The notes under the pieces: model-generated | The model's input: only the letters and a program-made list of their open reading frames with translations | What the model was told of the DNA's origin: nothing | Database searches by the model: none | Program-made: the position numbers and the translations under genes | Shown: piece after piece, positions 10,601-18,290 of the stretch | Position numbering within the stretch: position 1 is the first letter of the stretch | Layout: each line of letters starts with the position of its first letter | DNA from: CAIOYC01 sp965277345 | GTDB lineage: Bacteria; Pseudomonadota; Alphaproteobacteria; Caulobacterales; Caulobacteraceae | Direction of reading: 5' to 3' | NCBI GenBank assembly: GCA_965277345.1 | Contig: CBDICI010000001.1 | Span: 72,247-136,246, forward strand | Length of the DNA: 64,000 nt

Positions 10601-11022
10601 TTGATCGCCGCCTGAACCTCCTGCTCGGCCACGTCCAGGGTCAGCGCCAGGGAGAATTGCAGCGTGACCACCGAGGCGCCGGCGGAGGAGACCGAGGTCA
10701 TTCGCGACAGGCCGGGCATTTCGCCGAACTGGCGCTCCAAAGGCGCGGTGATCGAGGAGGTCATCACCTCCGGCGATGCGCCCGGATAGAAGGTCTGCAC
10801 CTGGATGGTCGGGTAATCGACCTCCGGCAAAGCCGAGAGCGGCAGAAACTGGAAGCCGACCACCCCGGCCAGGAAGATCGCCACCATCAGGAGCGAGGTG
10901 GCGATGGGACGGGCGATGAACAGGTGCGAGGGCGACAGCTGGCCCCGCCCGGGGCCGCCCGCGCGTTCTTCCCCGTCCTCGTCCGGGCGAGGCGGTTGGT
11001 GGGGCGGCGGCGTCTCGCTCAT
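7639..11022 (-). CDS. RND efflux permease (HAE1 family), first pump of the operon
   Basis: A 1127-residue inner-membrane pump. It carries the RND relay residues in VVDDAIVM and GIVKKNAIMMIDFA, the first-loop start LPEVDYPTIQVQTFYPGASPE, and twelve predicted membrane helices in the normal places. The N-terminus has a charged 35-residue extension (PPPHQPPRPDEDGEERAGGP) and the C-terminus a highly charged tail, both probably cytoplasmic. A short insert with two cysteines (CADDAC) lies near residue 335 in the first periplasmic loop and could form a disulfide. The start overlaps the adaptor's stop by one base. Together with the next gene it resembles the MdtB/MdtC pair. Confidence 0.93.
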   Translation of the reverse strand: MSETPPPHQPPRPDEDGEERAGGPGRGQLSPSHLFIARPIATSLLMVAIFLAGVVGFQFLPLSALPEVDYPTIQVQTFYPGASPEVMTSSITAPLERQFGEMPGLSRMTSVSSAGASVVTLQFSLALTLDVAEQEVQAAINASGNLLPSDIPSPPIYAKINPADAPILSIALSSSTLPLTEVEDIADTRLAQKLSQVPGVGLVSVSGGQRPAVRIQANPAALASYGLTLETLRTAIGSANVNGAKGQIDGVTRSYAINSNDQLSTVNDYTNLIIAYRNGAPVHLKDVASIVDGAENNQLGALDNTTPAVILNIQRQPGANVIQVADQIKGMLPLAYCADDACRTKVGKNPSRTALEDSLPNGVTLTPITDRTVTIRASVKDVEFELALSVALVVLVMFLFLRNLAATAISGIAVPLSLVGAFGIMYLFKFSLNNLTLMALTIATGFVVDDAIVMIENISRHIEDGEDRKTASFRGSGEIGFTIISLTLSLLAVLIPLLFMGDVVGRLFREFAITLAITIVISAIVSLTLVPSLCALWLSAPNENPKTRYGRMNLWLDDGFKWIAARYDTALTWVLGRQLATLIVAVGTFVLTAFLYIIIPKGLFPTQDTGLIQGVTEAAQTISYAEMGQRQRQMAQAVLQDPDVDNVSSYVGVDAQNQTLNEGRMLIALKPLGQRHTGASEVIRRLQTETANIPGMVLYLQPVQDLTIDANVSRTQYQFVLEGADPAQLADLSSQLVDRLNKLHQFEQVSSDAQTKGLSAFINVDRDTAARLGVSLASVDNALYDAFGQRIVSTIFTQSNQYRVILESTPSLQRSPDALSAIYLQSSSGANVPLTAIATVQERTSPLLVTHVGQFPAATVSFNLGKGVALGQAVDEVKRIETDMHMPASVNTTFLGAAAAFQSSLSNELWLILAAVVAIYIVLGVLYESFIHPVTILSTLPSAAIGALLALLLTGQDLGVIGIIGIVLLFGIVKKNAIMMIDFALDAERNEGMDSTSAIHQAALLRLRPILMTTMAALLGAVPLWLGGGMGAELRQPLGISIIGGLIASQLLTLFTTPVIYIWFDKAATRLSRRDPEAPVRYQRGQRGQDATRGQTAAQDEQERRDEGGDGTPGRAPDDGEPEGHPS

Positions 11023-12950
11023 TATTGCCCGCCGCCGCCCGCGGCTCTACGCGCCTGCATCTGCGCCCGAAGTTCGGCCATCTTGGCCTTCTGGTCCGGG
11101 CGCAGCACCGCGTCGATCTGGGCGTCCATGGCCTGGCGCGCGGCCTTGGCCCCGGCCATGTCGCCGGACTGGAAAGCCGCCATCATCTTCGGCCGGTTGG
11201 CGTCGACAATGGCCTGGACCTTGACCTGCTGGGCGGCATCGAGCTTCAGCGGGCCGAACATGGCCTGCATCCGCGCGCTCATATGGCCGGCTCCGCCCGG
11301 CGCGGCGCCCTGTGCGCCGCCTTGCGGCCCGGCCTGACCCGCCGACGGCGGGCCGCCGTTCGCCGAAGCGGGCGCGCCGGATACCGTGGTGTGGTGATGG
11401 CCCGGCGCCGGGGTCGATTCCGGCGCCGACCCGCCCGGCACCGCCGCGGCGACCGTCGCGCTACCCATGCCGCCGTTCATGCTGGCCGGACGTTCGCCGG
11501 GCTTGCAGCGCAGCGAAGACAGCATGTCGGGCGCCGGTTTGGCCTTAGGGCTCAGCAGGCCGAACAGGTTGAACAGGGTCTTGGGTTCTGGCTGCGCCTG
11601 GCCGCCGCCGCCGTAGCCGCCGCCCGCAGCGCCACCGGCCGCGCCGCGACCGCCGGAGCCCGCGCCGCCGCGACCGCCACCGCCGCCCATGCGCATTCCT
11701 CGGGGAACACAATCGCCCTGCAGGAACACGTTCTGCCCCTCGCGCAGGCGATCCGAGCCGTCGGTGACCACGATCTCGCCGGCGTCGAGCCCGGAGGTGA
11801 TCGCGGTGTTCTCGCCCGAGGCGGGACCCGTCTGCACCGTGCGCATCTCCACCGCGTTGCCGGGTTGGTTCACCACCCAGACGAACAGGCCGCCCGAGCC
11901 GCGCAGGATGGCCGAGGTGGGGATCAGCACGGTATTGTGCAGCGTATCGACCAGCAGGCGTACATTGACGAACTGGTTGGGGAACAGCGCCCCATCGGTG
12001 TTCTCATAGCGCGCCTTGGCCCGGACGGTGCCGGTGGTGGTGTCCACCTGGTTGTCCAGGGTCAAGAGCCGGCCGAGCGCGAGCTGGGTCTTCTGCGCCC
12101 GGTCGAAGGCCGCGGCCTCGAGCATCGCGCCGGACGCCACGCGCTTGTTGACCTGGGCCAGATTATCCTCCGGCACGGTGAACAGCACATCGATGGGGGT
12201 GACCTCGGTCACGACGACGAGACCGTTGGTGTCTCCGGCGGTGACGTAATTGCCGGGATCGACCTGGCGCAGCCCCACCTTGCCGGTCACCGGCGAGGTG
12301 ATCCGGCAATAGATCAGGTTGAGCTTCTGGGCGGCCACCGCCGCCTGATCGGTCTTGATCTGGCCTTCGAGCTGACGGACCAGCGCCGTCTGGGTGTCGC
12401 GGGTCTGGCGCGCCACCGAGTCCTGCGCCACCAGGGTGTTGTAGCGCTGCAGATCGAGACGCGCATTGGTGAGCTGGGCCTCGTCCTTGGCCAGCGTCCC
12501 TTGGGCCTGCAGCAGTTGCTGCTCATAGGGACGCGGGTCGACCTGGGCCAGAACCTGGCCCTTTCTGACCATCTGGCCTTCGCGGAAGGCGACGCTCAGC
12601 AACTGCCCGGAAATCTGGGTGCGGACCGTAACGGTCTGGGCCGGGGTCGCCGTGCCGAGGGCGTAGATGTAGATCGGCGCATCGCCCGTCGCCGCGCGCG
12701 CCCAGCCGACCGTGGTCGGCGCCCCTGCGCCCCGGCCGCCCCGACCGCCGCCACGACCACCGGCGCCGCCTGCCGCCGCGCCCCGGCCGCCCTGCCCCCC
12801 CGGGCCGGCCGTGGTGTTATCGCCGTGCGGCGCGATCAGCCAGACGATGAAGACCGCCAGCACGACGGCCAGCACGATCCAGATCCAGCGGGAGCGCCGA
12901 CCCTTCACGTCTTCAGGTTTGTAGAAGCGGTAGGGGCCTTGGTCCGTCAC
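11022..12950 (-). CDS. RND periplasmic adaptor (MdtA-like) with C-terminal Spy/LTXXQ-like domain
   Basis: A 642-residue membrane-fusion protein that links pump and outer-membrane duct. Order: cytoplasmic tail, a membrane anchor at residues 22-41, a Gly/Arg/Ala-rich linker (48-80), then the HlyD pattern of lipoyl half-motif (SGQLLSVAFREGQMVRKGQ), coiled-coil hairpin, second lipoyl half (ITSPVTGKVGLRQVDPGNYV) and beta barrel (FVNVRLLVDT). After about residue 410 come glycine-rich and Pro/Ala-rich linkers and a helical tail (about 575-642; LDAAQQVKVQAIV, LRPDQKAKMAEL) resembling the LTXXQ repeats of Spy/CpxP chaperones. The family is usually 350-450 residues. The GTG at 12950 has GGAG ten bases upstream (12961-12964 complement) and gives the natural anchor position. 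Confidence 0.88.
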   Translation of the reverse strand: MTDQGPYRFYKPEDVKGRRSRWIWIVLAVVLAVFIVWLIAPHGDNTTAGPGGQGGRGAAAGGAGGRGGGRGGRGAGAPTTVGWARAATGDAPIYIYALGTATPAQTVTVRTQISGQLLSVAFREGQMVRKGQVLAQVDPRPYEQQLLQAQGTLAKDEAQLTNARLDLQRYNTLVAQDSVARQTRDTQTALVRQLEGQIKTDQAAVAAQKLNLIYCRITSPVTGKVGLRQVDPGNYVTAGDTNGLVVVTEVTPIDVLFTVPEDNLAQVNKRVASGAMLEAAAFDRAQKTQLALGRLLTLDNQVDTTTGTVRAKARYENTDGALFPNQFVNVRLLVDTLHNTVLIPTSAILRGSGGLFVWVVNQPGNAVEMRTVQTGPASGENTAITSGLDAGEIVVTDGSDRLREGQNVFLQGDCVPRGMRMGGGGGRGGAGSGGRGAAGGAAGGGYGGGGQAQPEPKTLFNLFGLLSPKAKPAPDMLSSLRCKPGERPASMNGGMGSATVAAAVPGGSAPESTPAPGHHHTTVSGAPASANGGPPSAGQAGPQGGAQGAAPGGAGHMSARMQAMFGPLKLDAAQQVKVQAIVDANRPKMMAAFQSGDMAGAKAARQAMDAQIDAVLRPDQKAKMAELRAQMQARRAAGGGGQ

Positions 12951-13350
12951 GCAGCGGGCGCTCCAATAGGGTGTTCGCCTCGAAGGCGTCGTCCGCCAGG
13001 CTTGGAACAGCAATAGGCGGTCTGTGTCGAACTAATATTTCAGGGTGAGGTTCGGCAAGCGCCAAGCTTGGCCCCTGCGCCGCGCGCGGACGGGTTTGGC
13101 CGCACCCTCGCCCCCGGTTCGCCACATCGTTGCCATTTTGATACAGAGCGTCCGGATATTAACCCCTGCGACACGGCGCACCTTTGATACCGCGGACGTT
13201 TCGGCTTTCATCGTTTTAACGGGCGAGAACCCGAACAATGCACGTCGCCAGGCACGCGCCGTAAAAAGGCTGCGACCCGGCGATGGGGGCGAGGGGTGGG
13301 GCGGATCCGCAGGGGTCCGCCCCTTTCGCCTTGTGACAGGCGGGCGGGCA
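12951..13350. promoter_or_regulatory. Gene-free region ahead of the efflux operon
   Basis: About 400 bases without a supported gene. It must hold the promoter of the minus-strand efflux operon. An 8-base direct repeat, TTTGATAC, occurs at 13137-13144 and 13183-13190, 46 bases apart, in a locally AT-rich stretch. These could be operator half-sites, but no regulator gene is adjacent. No convincing -35/-10 pair was found. Confidence 0.3.
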
Positions 13351-13587
13351 TCAGCCCGGCGGCCGGGTTTCGGCGCGGCCCTGCGCGGTCTCGTCCGCCC
13401 GGTCGGCCAGGTCGCCGAGATTGCGATGCAGGCTTTCCAGCGCATAGGCCAGCGAGAAGACCGGACCGGCGCCGTCGAACTCCAGGGCCTGCGTCACCCG
13501 GGCGGTGCGCAGCGCCTCCAACTTCTGGTCGAAGATCGCCAACGCCCCGATCCGCCCGGAACGGAACCAGAGTCGGTGACTTTCCAA
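13351..13587 (-). pseudogene. Possible C-terminal remnant of a FUSC-like membrane protein
   Basis: A 78-residue frame with TTG as its only start, eight bases after the stop of the DUF4282 gene and with no clear ribosome site. The peptide (motifs QALEFDGAGPVFSLAYALE and LHRNLGDLADR) looks like the last part of a larger protein, and resembles from memory the C-terminal cytoplasmic helices of FUSC/aromatic-acid exporter proteins. No membrane part is present upstream, where DUF4282 is encoded instead. It may be a decayed fragment or a small real gene. Confidence 0.35.
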
Positions 13588-13595
13588 CCGATCTT

Positions 13596-13997
13596 TCAGA
13601 GATCCGGGTCACCCATGCGCGGCGTCGGCGGGTTTGCGGCGCGGTCGGCGGTTTCCTGGGCGAGGCGGAGCGCGCGGAGGTCGTCGGCGATGCGGAACAC
13701 GGCGAGGTAGAACTCGCACATGCCGCGCCAGATCATCACCAGGGCGACGGTGACCAGGAGACCCACCACCACCACGGGGATGGCCAGCGCCACCCCGCCG
13801 AGGGAAAAGTCGCGGATCACCAGGCCGATGGCCCCCCCGGCGATGCCGAAGCCGATGATGACGATGATGGCCATGCCCGCCCAATAGATCAGGTGGGTGA
13901 TCGGGCCGGTCATCAGGCGCTCGAAGGTGAGCATGTCCCAGATGAAGGATCGGGCCGTGGACTTGGGGGCCGTGGACGTGGGTCTCGGTGCGCGCAT
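13596..13997 (-). CDS. DUF4282 membrane protein
   Basis: A 133-residue protein with two strong membrane helices (about residues 35-60 and 70-95) preceded by FERLMTGPITHLIYW and followed by IWRGMCEFYLAVFRIADDL. This is the layout of the DUF4282 family: an N-terminal F-D-x-x-I-T-P-like stretch, two helices and a WR-x-x-C-E-x-x-x-x-x-F-R-I motif. The function of the family is not known. The ATG at 13997 removes an unlikely extension that reads into the region ahead of trxB. It is divergent from trxB. Confidence 0.75.
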   Translation of the reverse strand: MRAPRPTSTAPKSTARSFIWDMLTFERLMTGPITHLIYWAGMAIIVIIGFGIAGGAIGLVIRDFSLGGVALAIPVVVVGLLVTVALVMIWRGMCEFYLAVFRIADDLRALRLAQETADRAANPPTPRMGDPDL

Positions 13998-14144
13998 GGG
14001 CCAACGGATAGCGGGTGACAGAGCCACAGCCTAGTGCGGATTCGACGGCGGCGACAGGGCGATGCACGGGGCGGCGGGGCGGCCGCGCGACAGGCTTGGC
14101 GCTCGCCCGTCGCGCTTTGCCGGAATCATCCCTAAATACCGCCC

Positions 14145-15173
14145 ATGTCCACGCCCCCCGCTCCCTCCGGTTCCGTTCCAGCCCGTCAGGTCAGGGTCGC
14201 CATCATCGGCTCGGGTCCCGCCGGCTATACCGCCGCCATCTACGCCGCCCGCGCGCTGCTGAAGCCCGTGCTGATCTCGGGCATGGAGCCCGGCGGCCAG
14301 CTGACCATCACCACCGATGTGGAGAACTATCCGGGCTTCGCCGACGTGATCCAGGGACCCTGGCTGATGGACCAGATGAAGGCCCAGGCCGAACACGTGG
14401 GGACCGAGTTCATCAACGACCTGGTGGTGAAGGCCGAACTCGGCCAGCGCCCCTTCCGCCTCACCCTCGACAGCGGCGAGGCCATCGTGGCGGAGACGGT
14501 GATCATCGCCACGGGCGCGCAGGCCAAGTGGCTGGGCTTGCCGAGCGAGCAGCACTTCCGCGGCTTCGGCGTCTCGGCCTGCGCCACCTGCGACGGCTTC
14601 TTTTACCGGAACAGGGCGGTGGCGGTGGTCGGCGGCGGCAATACGGCGGTGGAGGAGGCGCTGTTCCTCACCGCCTTCGCCTCGAAGGTCACCGTCATCC
14701 ACCGGCGCGACGAGTTCCGCGCCGAACGCATCCTGCAGGAGCGTCTGTTCGCCAACCCCAAGGTGGAGGTGATCTGGAACAGCGAGATCGACGCGGTGCT
14801 GGGCGATGACAATCCACGCGGCGTCACCGGGGTGCGGCTGAAGAACCTGAAGGACGGTGGCGTCTCCACCCTGCCGGTGGACGGCGTGTTCGTCGCCATC
14901 GGGCACGCCCCGGCGTCCTCCCTGTTCGCCGGTCAGCTCAAGATGGACAAGGCGGGCTATCTGGATGTGGAGAAGGGCAAGACCGCCACCGCCATCGAGG
15001 GCGTGTTCGCCGCGGGCGACGTCACCGACGACATCTATCGCCAGGCGGTCACCGCCGCCGGCATGGGCTGCATGGCGGCGCTGGAGGCCGCGCGCCTGCT
15101 GGCCGAGGAGGACCACGCCCGCGCCCACCATCCCATCAGCCATGCCGAGGCGGAGAAGATCGCCACCTGGTAG
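14145..15173 (+). CDS. trxB: Thioredoxin-disulfide reductase
   Basis: A 342-residue FAD/NADPH flavoenzyme of the cytoplasm that reduces thioredoxin. The FAD site GSGPAGYTAAIYAAR is near residue 25, the redox-active CATC sits in SACATCDGFF, and the NADPH site GGGNTAVEEALFLT with the NADP-binding HRRDEFRAE follows. A GVFAAGDVTD motif closes the FAD domain. Length is slightly above the usual 320 because of a 17-residue N-terminal extension rich in Pro and Ser, which may mean a later start, although no internal ATG fits before the FAD site. The gene ends four bases from the stop of the opposing amidohydrolase gene. Confidence 0.95.
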   Translation: MSTPPAPSGSVPARQVRVAIIGSGPAGYTAAIYAARALLKPVLISGMEPGGQLTITTDVENYPGFADVIQGPWLMDQMKAQAEHVGTEFINDLVVKAELGQRPFRLTLDSGEAIVAETVIIATGAQAKWLGLPSEQHFRGFGVSACATCDGFFYRNRAVAVVGGGNTAVEEALFLTAFASKVTVIHRRDEFRAERILQERLFANPKVEVIWNSEIDAVLGDDNPRGVTGVRLKNLKDGGVSTLPVDGVFVAIGHAPASSLFAGQLKMDKAGYLDVEKGKTATAIEGVFAAGDVTDDIYRQAVTAAGMGCMAALEAARLLAEEDHARAHHPISHAEAEKIATW

Positions 15174-15177
15174 GGTC

Positions 15178-16356
15178 TCAGGCGGCCGCCTGTCCGGCGA
15201 TGTCGTGCAGCGCCGGATCGAGCCCCGCGCCCATCATGGCGATGAAATTGTCGCGGAAGAACTTGCGCCGCGCCTCGGCGGAGACACCCTCCAGGCTCTC
15301 GTTGAACCGCTTCATCGGATTGCGTCCGCCCTCGATGTGCGGATAGTCGGAGGAGAACAGACAGATGTCCTCGGCGCCGTTCTGGATGATCCAGCCCACA
15401 TTCTCGTGCGGATAGGGCGTAGCGAAGAACTGGCGCCGGAGGATTTCGCTCGGCCGGGCGGAGAGCCGCTGCAGCCGTTCCTCCCGCGCGAAGGCGGTCG
15501 CGGCGGAGTCCATGAACTGCATCAGGCTGGGGACCCACCCGGCGCCGAGCTCGATGGCGCCGAACTTCAGCCTGGGGAAACGATCGAACACCCCGTCGAT
15601 CACCAGCACGGACAGGGTCTGCCAGACAGCCAGGGGGATGGCCATGAAGCTCACCGAGGTGAAGTTCTCCGCCCCGCCGTGGAAGTCCAGCACCGGGGGA
15701 CCGCCGTTGTTGAAATAGGACGGGTTCATCTTCTGCTCGCCGCCCACATGGAACAGAATCGGCAGCCCCGCCTCCTGCGCCAGCGCCCACAGGCCGTCGA
15801 AGTCCTGGTGGCTGGGCGAATGGCCGTGGGGGACGCGGGAATTGATCATCAGGCCCTTGCAGCCGAGCGCGATAGCCTCCCTCGCCACATCGACCGTCCG
15901 GGCGCGATCGATGAGCGGAACATAGCCGGTCGCCAGCAGGCGGCGGTCCACCGCGCAATAGTCGGCCATCATGCGGTTGTGCGCGCGCGCCGCCTCCACC
16001 GCCAGATCCACGTCGGCCTCGTGCTCCAGCGGCGGCAGGAACAGCCCCGCGGTGGTGAAGACCAGCTGGCTGGCGAAACCGAACAGGTCCAGCGCGGCGG
16101 GCCGATCGGTATTGGTGAAGGCGCCCAGCGCCTCGTAGTTCTTGCGCAGCAGCAGATTGGCGGCCGCCCCGGCGCGGAACGCGGGATCGGCCTGCCTGGC
16201 CCGCGCCGCCTCCACCCAGCCGTCGCCGCCCTTCCGGGCCAGGCGCGCGGCCAGCTTCTCTCGATATGCCGGGGCGATGTAGCGCTCGATGGCGCCCGGC
16301 AACTCCATCACATGGGTGTCGGCGTCGTGGACGGTCTGACCTTCGACATAGGGCAT
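15178..16356 (-). CDS. Amidohydrolase-2 family TIM-barrel metal hydrolase or decarboxylase
   Basis: A 392-residue soluble protein of the ACMSD-like amidohydrolase group. It starts with the family's DADTHVMEL motif (a D-x-x-x-H form of the metal-binding HxH/DxH), has a central LPILFHVGG strand with its histidine, and a late FSSDYPHIEGGRNP strand, matching the conserved metal-binding aspartate and H-x-E-G region. Members decarboxylate or hydrolyse aromatic and related acids using one divalent metal. The substrate here is unknown, since the neighbours (trxB and a phosphate transporter) do not inform it. It is transcribed toward trxB and divergent from the phosphate transporter. Confidence 0.85.
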   Translation of the reverse strand: MPYVEGQTVHDADTHVMELPGAIERYIAPAYREKLAARLARKGGDGWVEAARARQADPAFRAGAAANLLLRKNYEALGAFTNTDRPAALDLFGFASQLVFTTAGLFLPPLEHEADVDLAVEAARAHNRMMADYCAVDRRLLATGYVPLIDRARTVDVAREAIALGCKGLMINSRVPHGHSPSHQDFDGLWALAQEAGLPILFHVGGEQKMNPSYFNNGGPPVLDFHGGAENFTSVSFMAIPLAVWQTLSVLVIDGVFDRFPRLKFGAIELGAGWVPSLMQFMDSAATAFAREERLQRLSARPSEILRRQFFATPYPHENVGWIIQNGAEDICLFSSDYPHIEGGRNPMKRFNESLEGVSAEARRKFFRDNFIAMMGAGLDPALHDIAGQAAA

Positions 16357-16486
16357 GGCGCGCTCCCGATGGGCGTTCCTCCGCCGGTCTGACGCCGGCG
16401 CGCGGCCAGTATACGCCCGTCCCGCGCGTCACGAAACCGTTGGGAAGCGGTGGTTAACCTGCCGTCGACAGCAGGTTGAGGCGACC

Positions 16487-18118
16487 ATGACCGATGCGGT
16501 GTTAGGCGAGGCTTCGCCCGGAACGACCCCCAGCGGCCGACCTCAGCTCGATCGGAAACCGCACGCGGCGGGCGCGGTCGCCTTCGTCCTGGTCCTCCTG
16601 GGCGGGCTGGCCTTCGCCGGCTTTTCCATCTTCAGGGACACCGCCAATGTGGGCGAGCCCCTGGCCATCGGCGCCTTCGCCTTCCTGGGCCTGGCCCTCC
16701 TGATCGCGCTGGGGTTCGAGTTCGTCAACGGCTTCCACGACACCGCCAACGCCGTCGCCACGGTGATCTACACCCACTCCATGCCGCCCCTGGTGGCGGT
16801 GGTATGGTCGGGCTTTTTCAACTTCGTCGGCGTGCTGGTTTCGTCGGGCGCGGTGGCCTACGGCATCGTCACGCTGTTGCCGGTGGAGTTGATCCTGAAC
16901 GTCGGGTCGGGCGCGGGCTACGCCATGATCTTCTCGCTCCTGTTCGCGGCCATCATCTGGAACCTCGGCACCTGGGCGATGGGTATTCCCAACTCCTCCT
17001 CCCACGCCCTGATCGGCTCGATCATGGGGGTGGGCCTGGCCAACCAGCTCATGGCGCCGGCGGGCTCGGCCACCTCGGGCGTGGACTGGTCGCAGGCCAC
17101 CAAGGTGTTCACCACCCTTCTGGTCAGCCCGATGGTCGGCTTCATCGGCTCGGCCCTGCTGCTCCTGCTGATGAAGTTCGTGATCCGCTCCAAGAAGCTC
17201 TACACCGCGCCGGACAGCGACAAGCCGCCGCCGCTGTGGATTCGCGGCCTGCTCATTCTCACCTGCACCAGCGTCTCCTATGGCCACGGCTCCAACGACG
17301 GGCAGAAGGGCATGGGCCTGATCATGCTGATCCTGATCGGGGCCGCGCCCACCGCCTATGCCCTGAACCGCACCATGCCGGACGACACCGCGCCCGCCTT
17401 CATCGCCAGCGCCCACAAGGCGCAGGCCCTGTTCACCACCCGCGCCCAGGGTGCGCCCGCGCCGGACATCGTCGCCGCCCGCTCCAAGGTCGGCGACTCG
17501 CTGAAGGCCAAGAAGCTGGAGGACCCGTCGGTCTATGCCGCGCTGGGCGTGGTCTCGGCCGACATCGCCACCAGCGTCCAGAACTATGGTTCGGTGCGCA
17601 AGGTGCCCGCCGCCGCCACCCCCAACCTGCGCAACGACATGTATCTGACCGGCGAGGCGGTGCGCACCCTGGCCAAGTCCAGGACCGCCGGCTTTGGCGG
17701 CGACGACGCCAAGACGCTGAAGGCCTACGGCGATGGGCTTACCAAGGGCACCCGCTATATTCCCCGCTGGGTGAAGATCTGCGTGGCCCTGGCCCTCGGC
17801 CTCGGCACCATGGTGGGCTGGAAGCGCATCGTGGTCACGGTGGGGGAGCGCATCGGCAAGACCCACCTCACCTATGGCCAGGGCGCCGCGGCGGAGGTGA
17901 CCGCCGCCCTGACCATCCTCGCCGCCGACAATTTCGGCCTGCCGGTCTCCACCACCCACGTGCTGTCCAGCGGCGTCGCCGGGACCATGGCCGCCAACGG
18001 CTCGGGCCTGCAATGGTCGACCATCCGCTCCATCGCCTCGGCTTGGGTGCTGACCCTGCCCGCGGCCATGGCCATCTCCGGCGGTCTCTACTTCGTGCTG
18101 CGTCAGGTCGTGCACTGA
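16487..18118 (+). CDS. pit: Low-affinity inorganic phosphate transporter, Pit family
   Basis: A 543-residue inner-membrane carrier for metal phosphate/proton symport. Both PiT signature halves are visible: GFEFVNGFHDTANAVATVIY near residue 80 and a C-terminal partner (LPVSTTHVLSSGVAGTMAAN). A second conserved stretch, SYGHGSNDGQKGMGLIML, lies in the middle. A soluble insert of about 140 residues (roughly 300-440) separates the two membrane halves, as in longer proteobacterial members. The ATG at 16487 follows GGTTGAGG at a suitable distance. Confidence 0.93.
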   Translation: MTDAVLGEASPGTTPSGRPQLDRKPHAAGAVAFVLVLLGGLAFAGFSIFRDTANVGEPLAIGAFAFLGLALLIALGFEFVNGFHDTANAVATVIYTHSMPPLVAVVWSGFFNFVGVLVSSGAVAYGIVTLLPVELILNVGSGAGYAMIFSLLFAAIIWNLGTWAMGIPNSSSHALIGSIMGVGLANQLMAPAGSATSGVDWSQATKVFTTLLVSPMVGFIGSALLLLLMKFVIRSKKLYTAPDSDKPPPLWIRGLLILTCTSVSYGHGSNDGQKGMGLIMLILIGAAPTAYALNRTMPDDTAPAFIASAHKAQALFTTRAQGAPAPDIVAARSKVGDSLKAKKLEDPSVYAALGVVSADIATSVQNYGSVRKVPAAATPNLRNDMYLTGEAVRTLAKSRTAGFGGDDAKTLKAYGDGLTKGTRYIPRWVKICVALALGLGTMVGWKRIVVTVGERIGKTHLTYGQGAAAEVTAALTILAADNFGLPVSTTHVLSSGVAGTMAANGSGLQWSTIRSIASAWVLTLPAAMAISGGLYFVLRQVVH

Positions 18119-18188
18119 CGCCCGTCGGACGTCCCTGCGACATTTCGGCTTGATTCCCGCGGGCATCGGCCTACATTGAGCCCACTTC

Positions 18189-18203
18189 TGCTCAGCTAGA
18201 GCA
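18189..18203. promoter_or_regulatory. Distal operator-like palindrome upstream of nadA
   Basis: TGCTC-AGCTA-GAGCA: 5-base arms with a 5-base centre, the same arms and spacing as the palindrome at 18262-18278. The two centres are 74 bases apart, close to seven helical turns, so DNA looping by one repressor is plausible. Confidence 0.5.
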
Positions 18204-18261
18204 TAAGCTCCCCGTCGAGTTTGAACCCTGTTCGGTCTCGCCGGTTTTGTCGGCTCCCTTA

Positions 18262-18278
18262 ATGCTCATTTTGAGCAT
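18262..18278. promoter_or_regulatory. Proximal operator-like palindrome directly ahead of nadA
   Basis: ATGCTCA-TTT-TGAGCAT is a perfect 7-base inverted repeat. It ends two bases before the GGAGG ribosome site of nadA, so a bound protein would block both transcription and access to the start. From memory it resembles the operators of the NadQ-type repressor of nadABC in alphaproteobacteria; no such regulator gene lies in the window. Confidence 0.65.
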
Positions 18279-18290
18279 ATGGAGGATGAA

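Noticed and set aside
8995..11337. A 780-codon plus-strand frame opposite the RND pump and adaptor genes
   Set aside because: Its peptide is rich in His, Gly, Arg and Asp in irregular order with no domain, and it is antisense to clear coding sequence.
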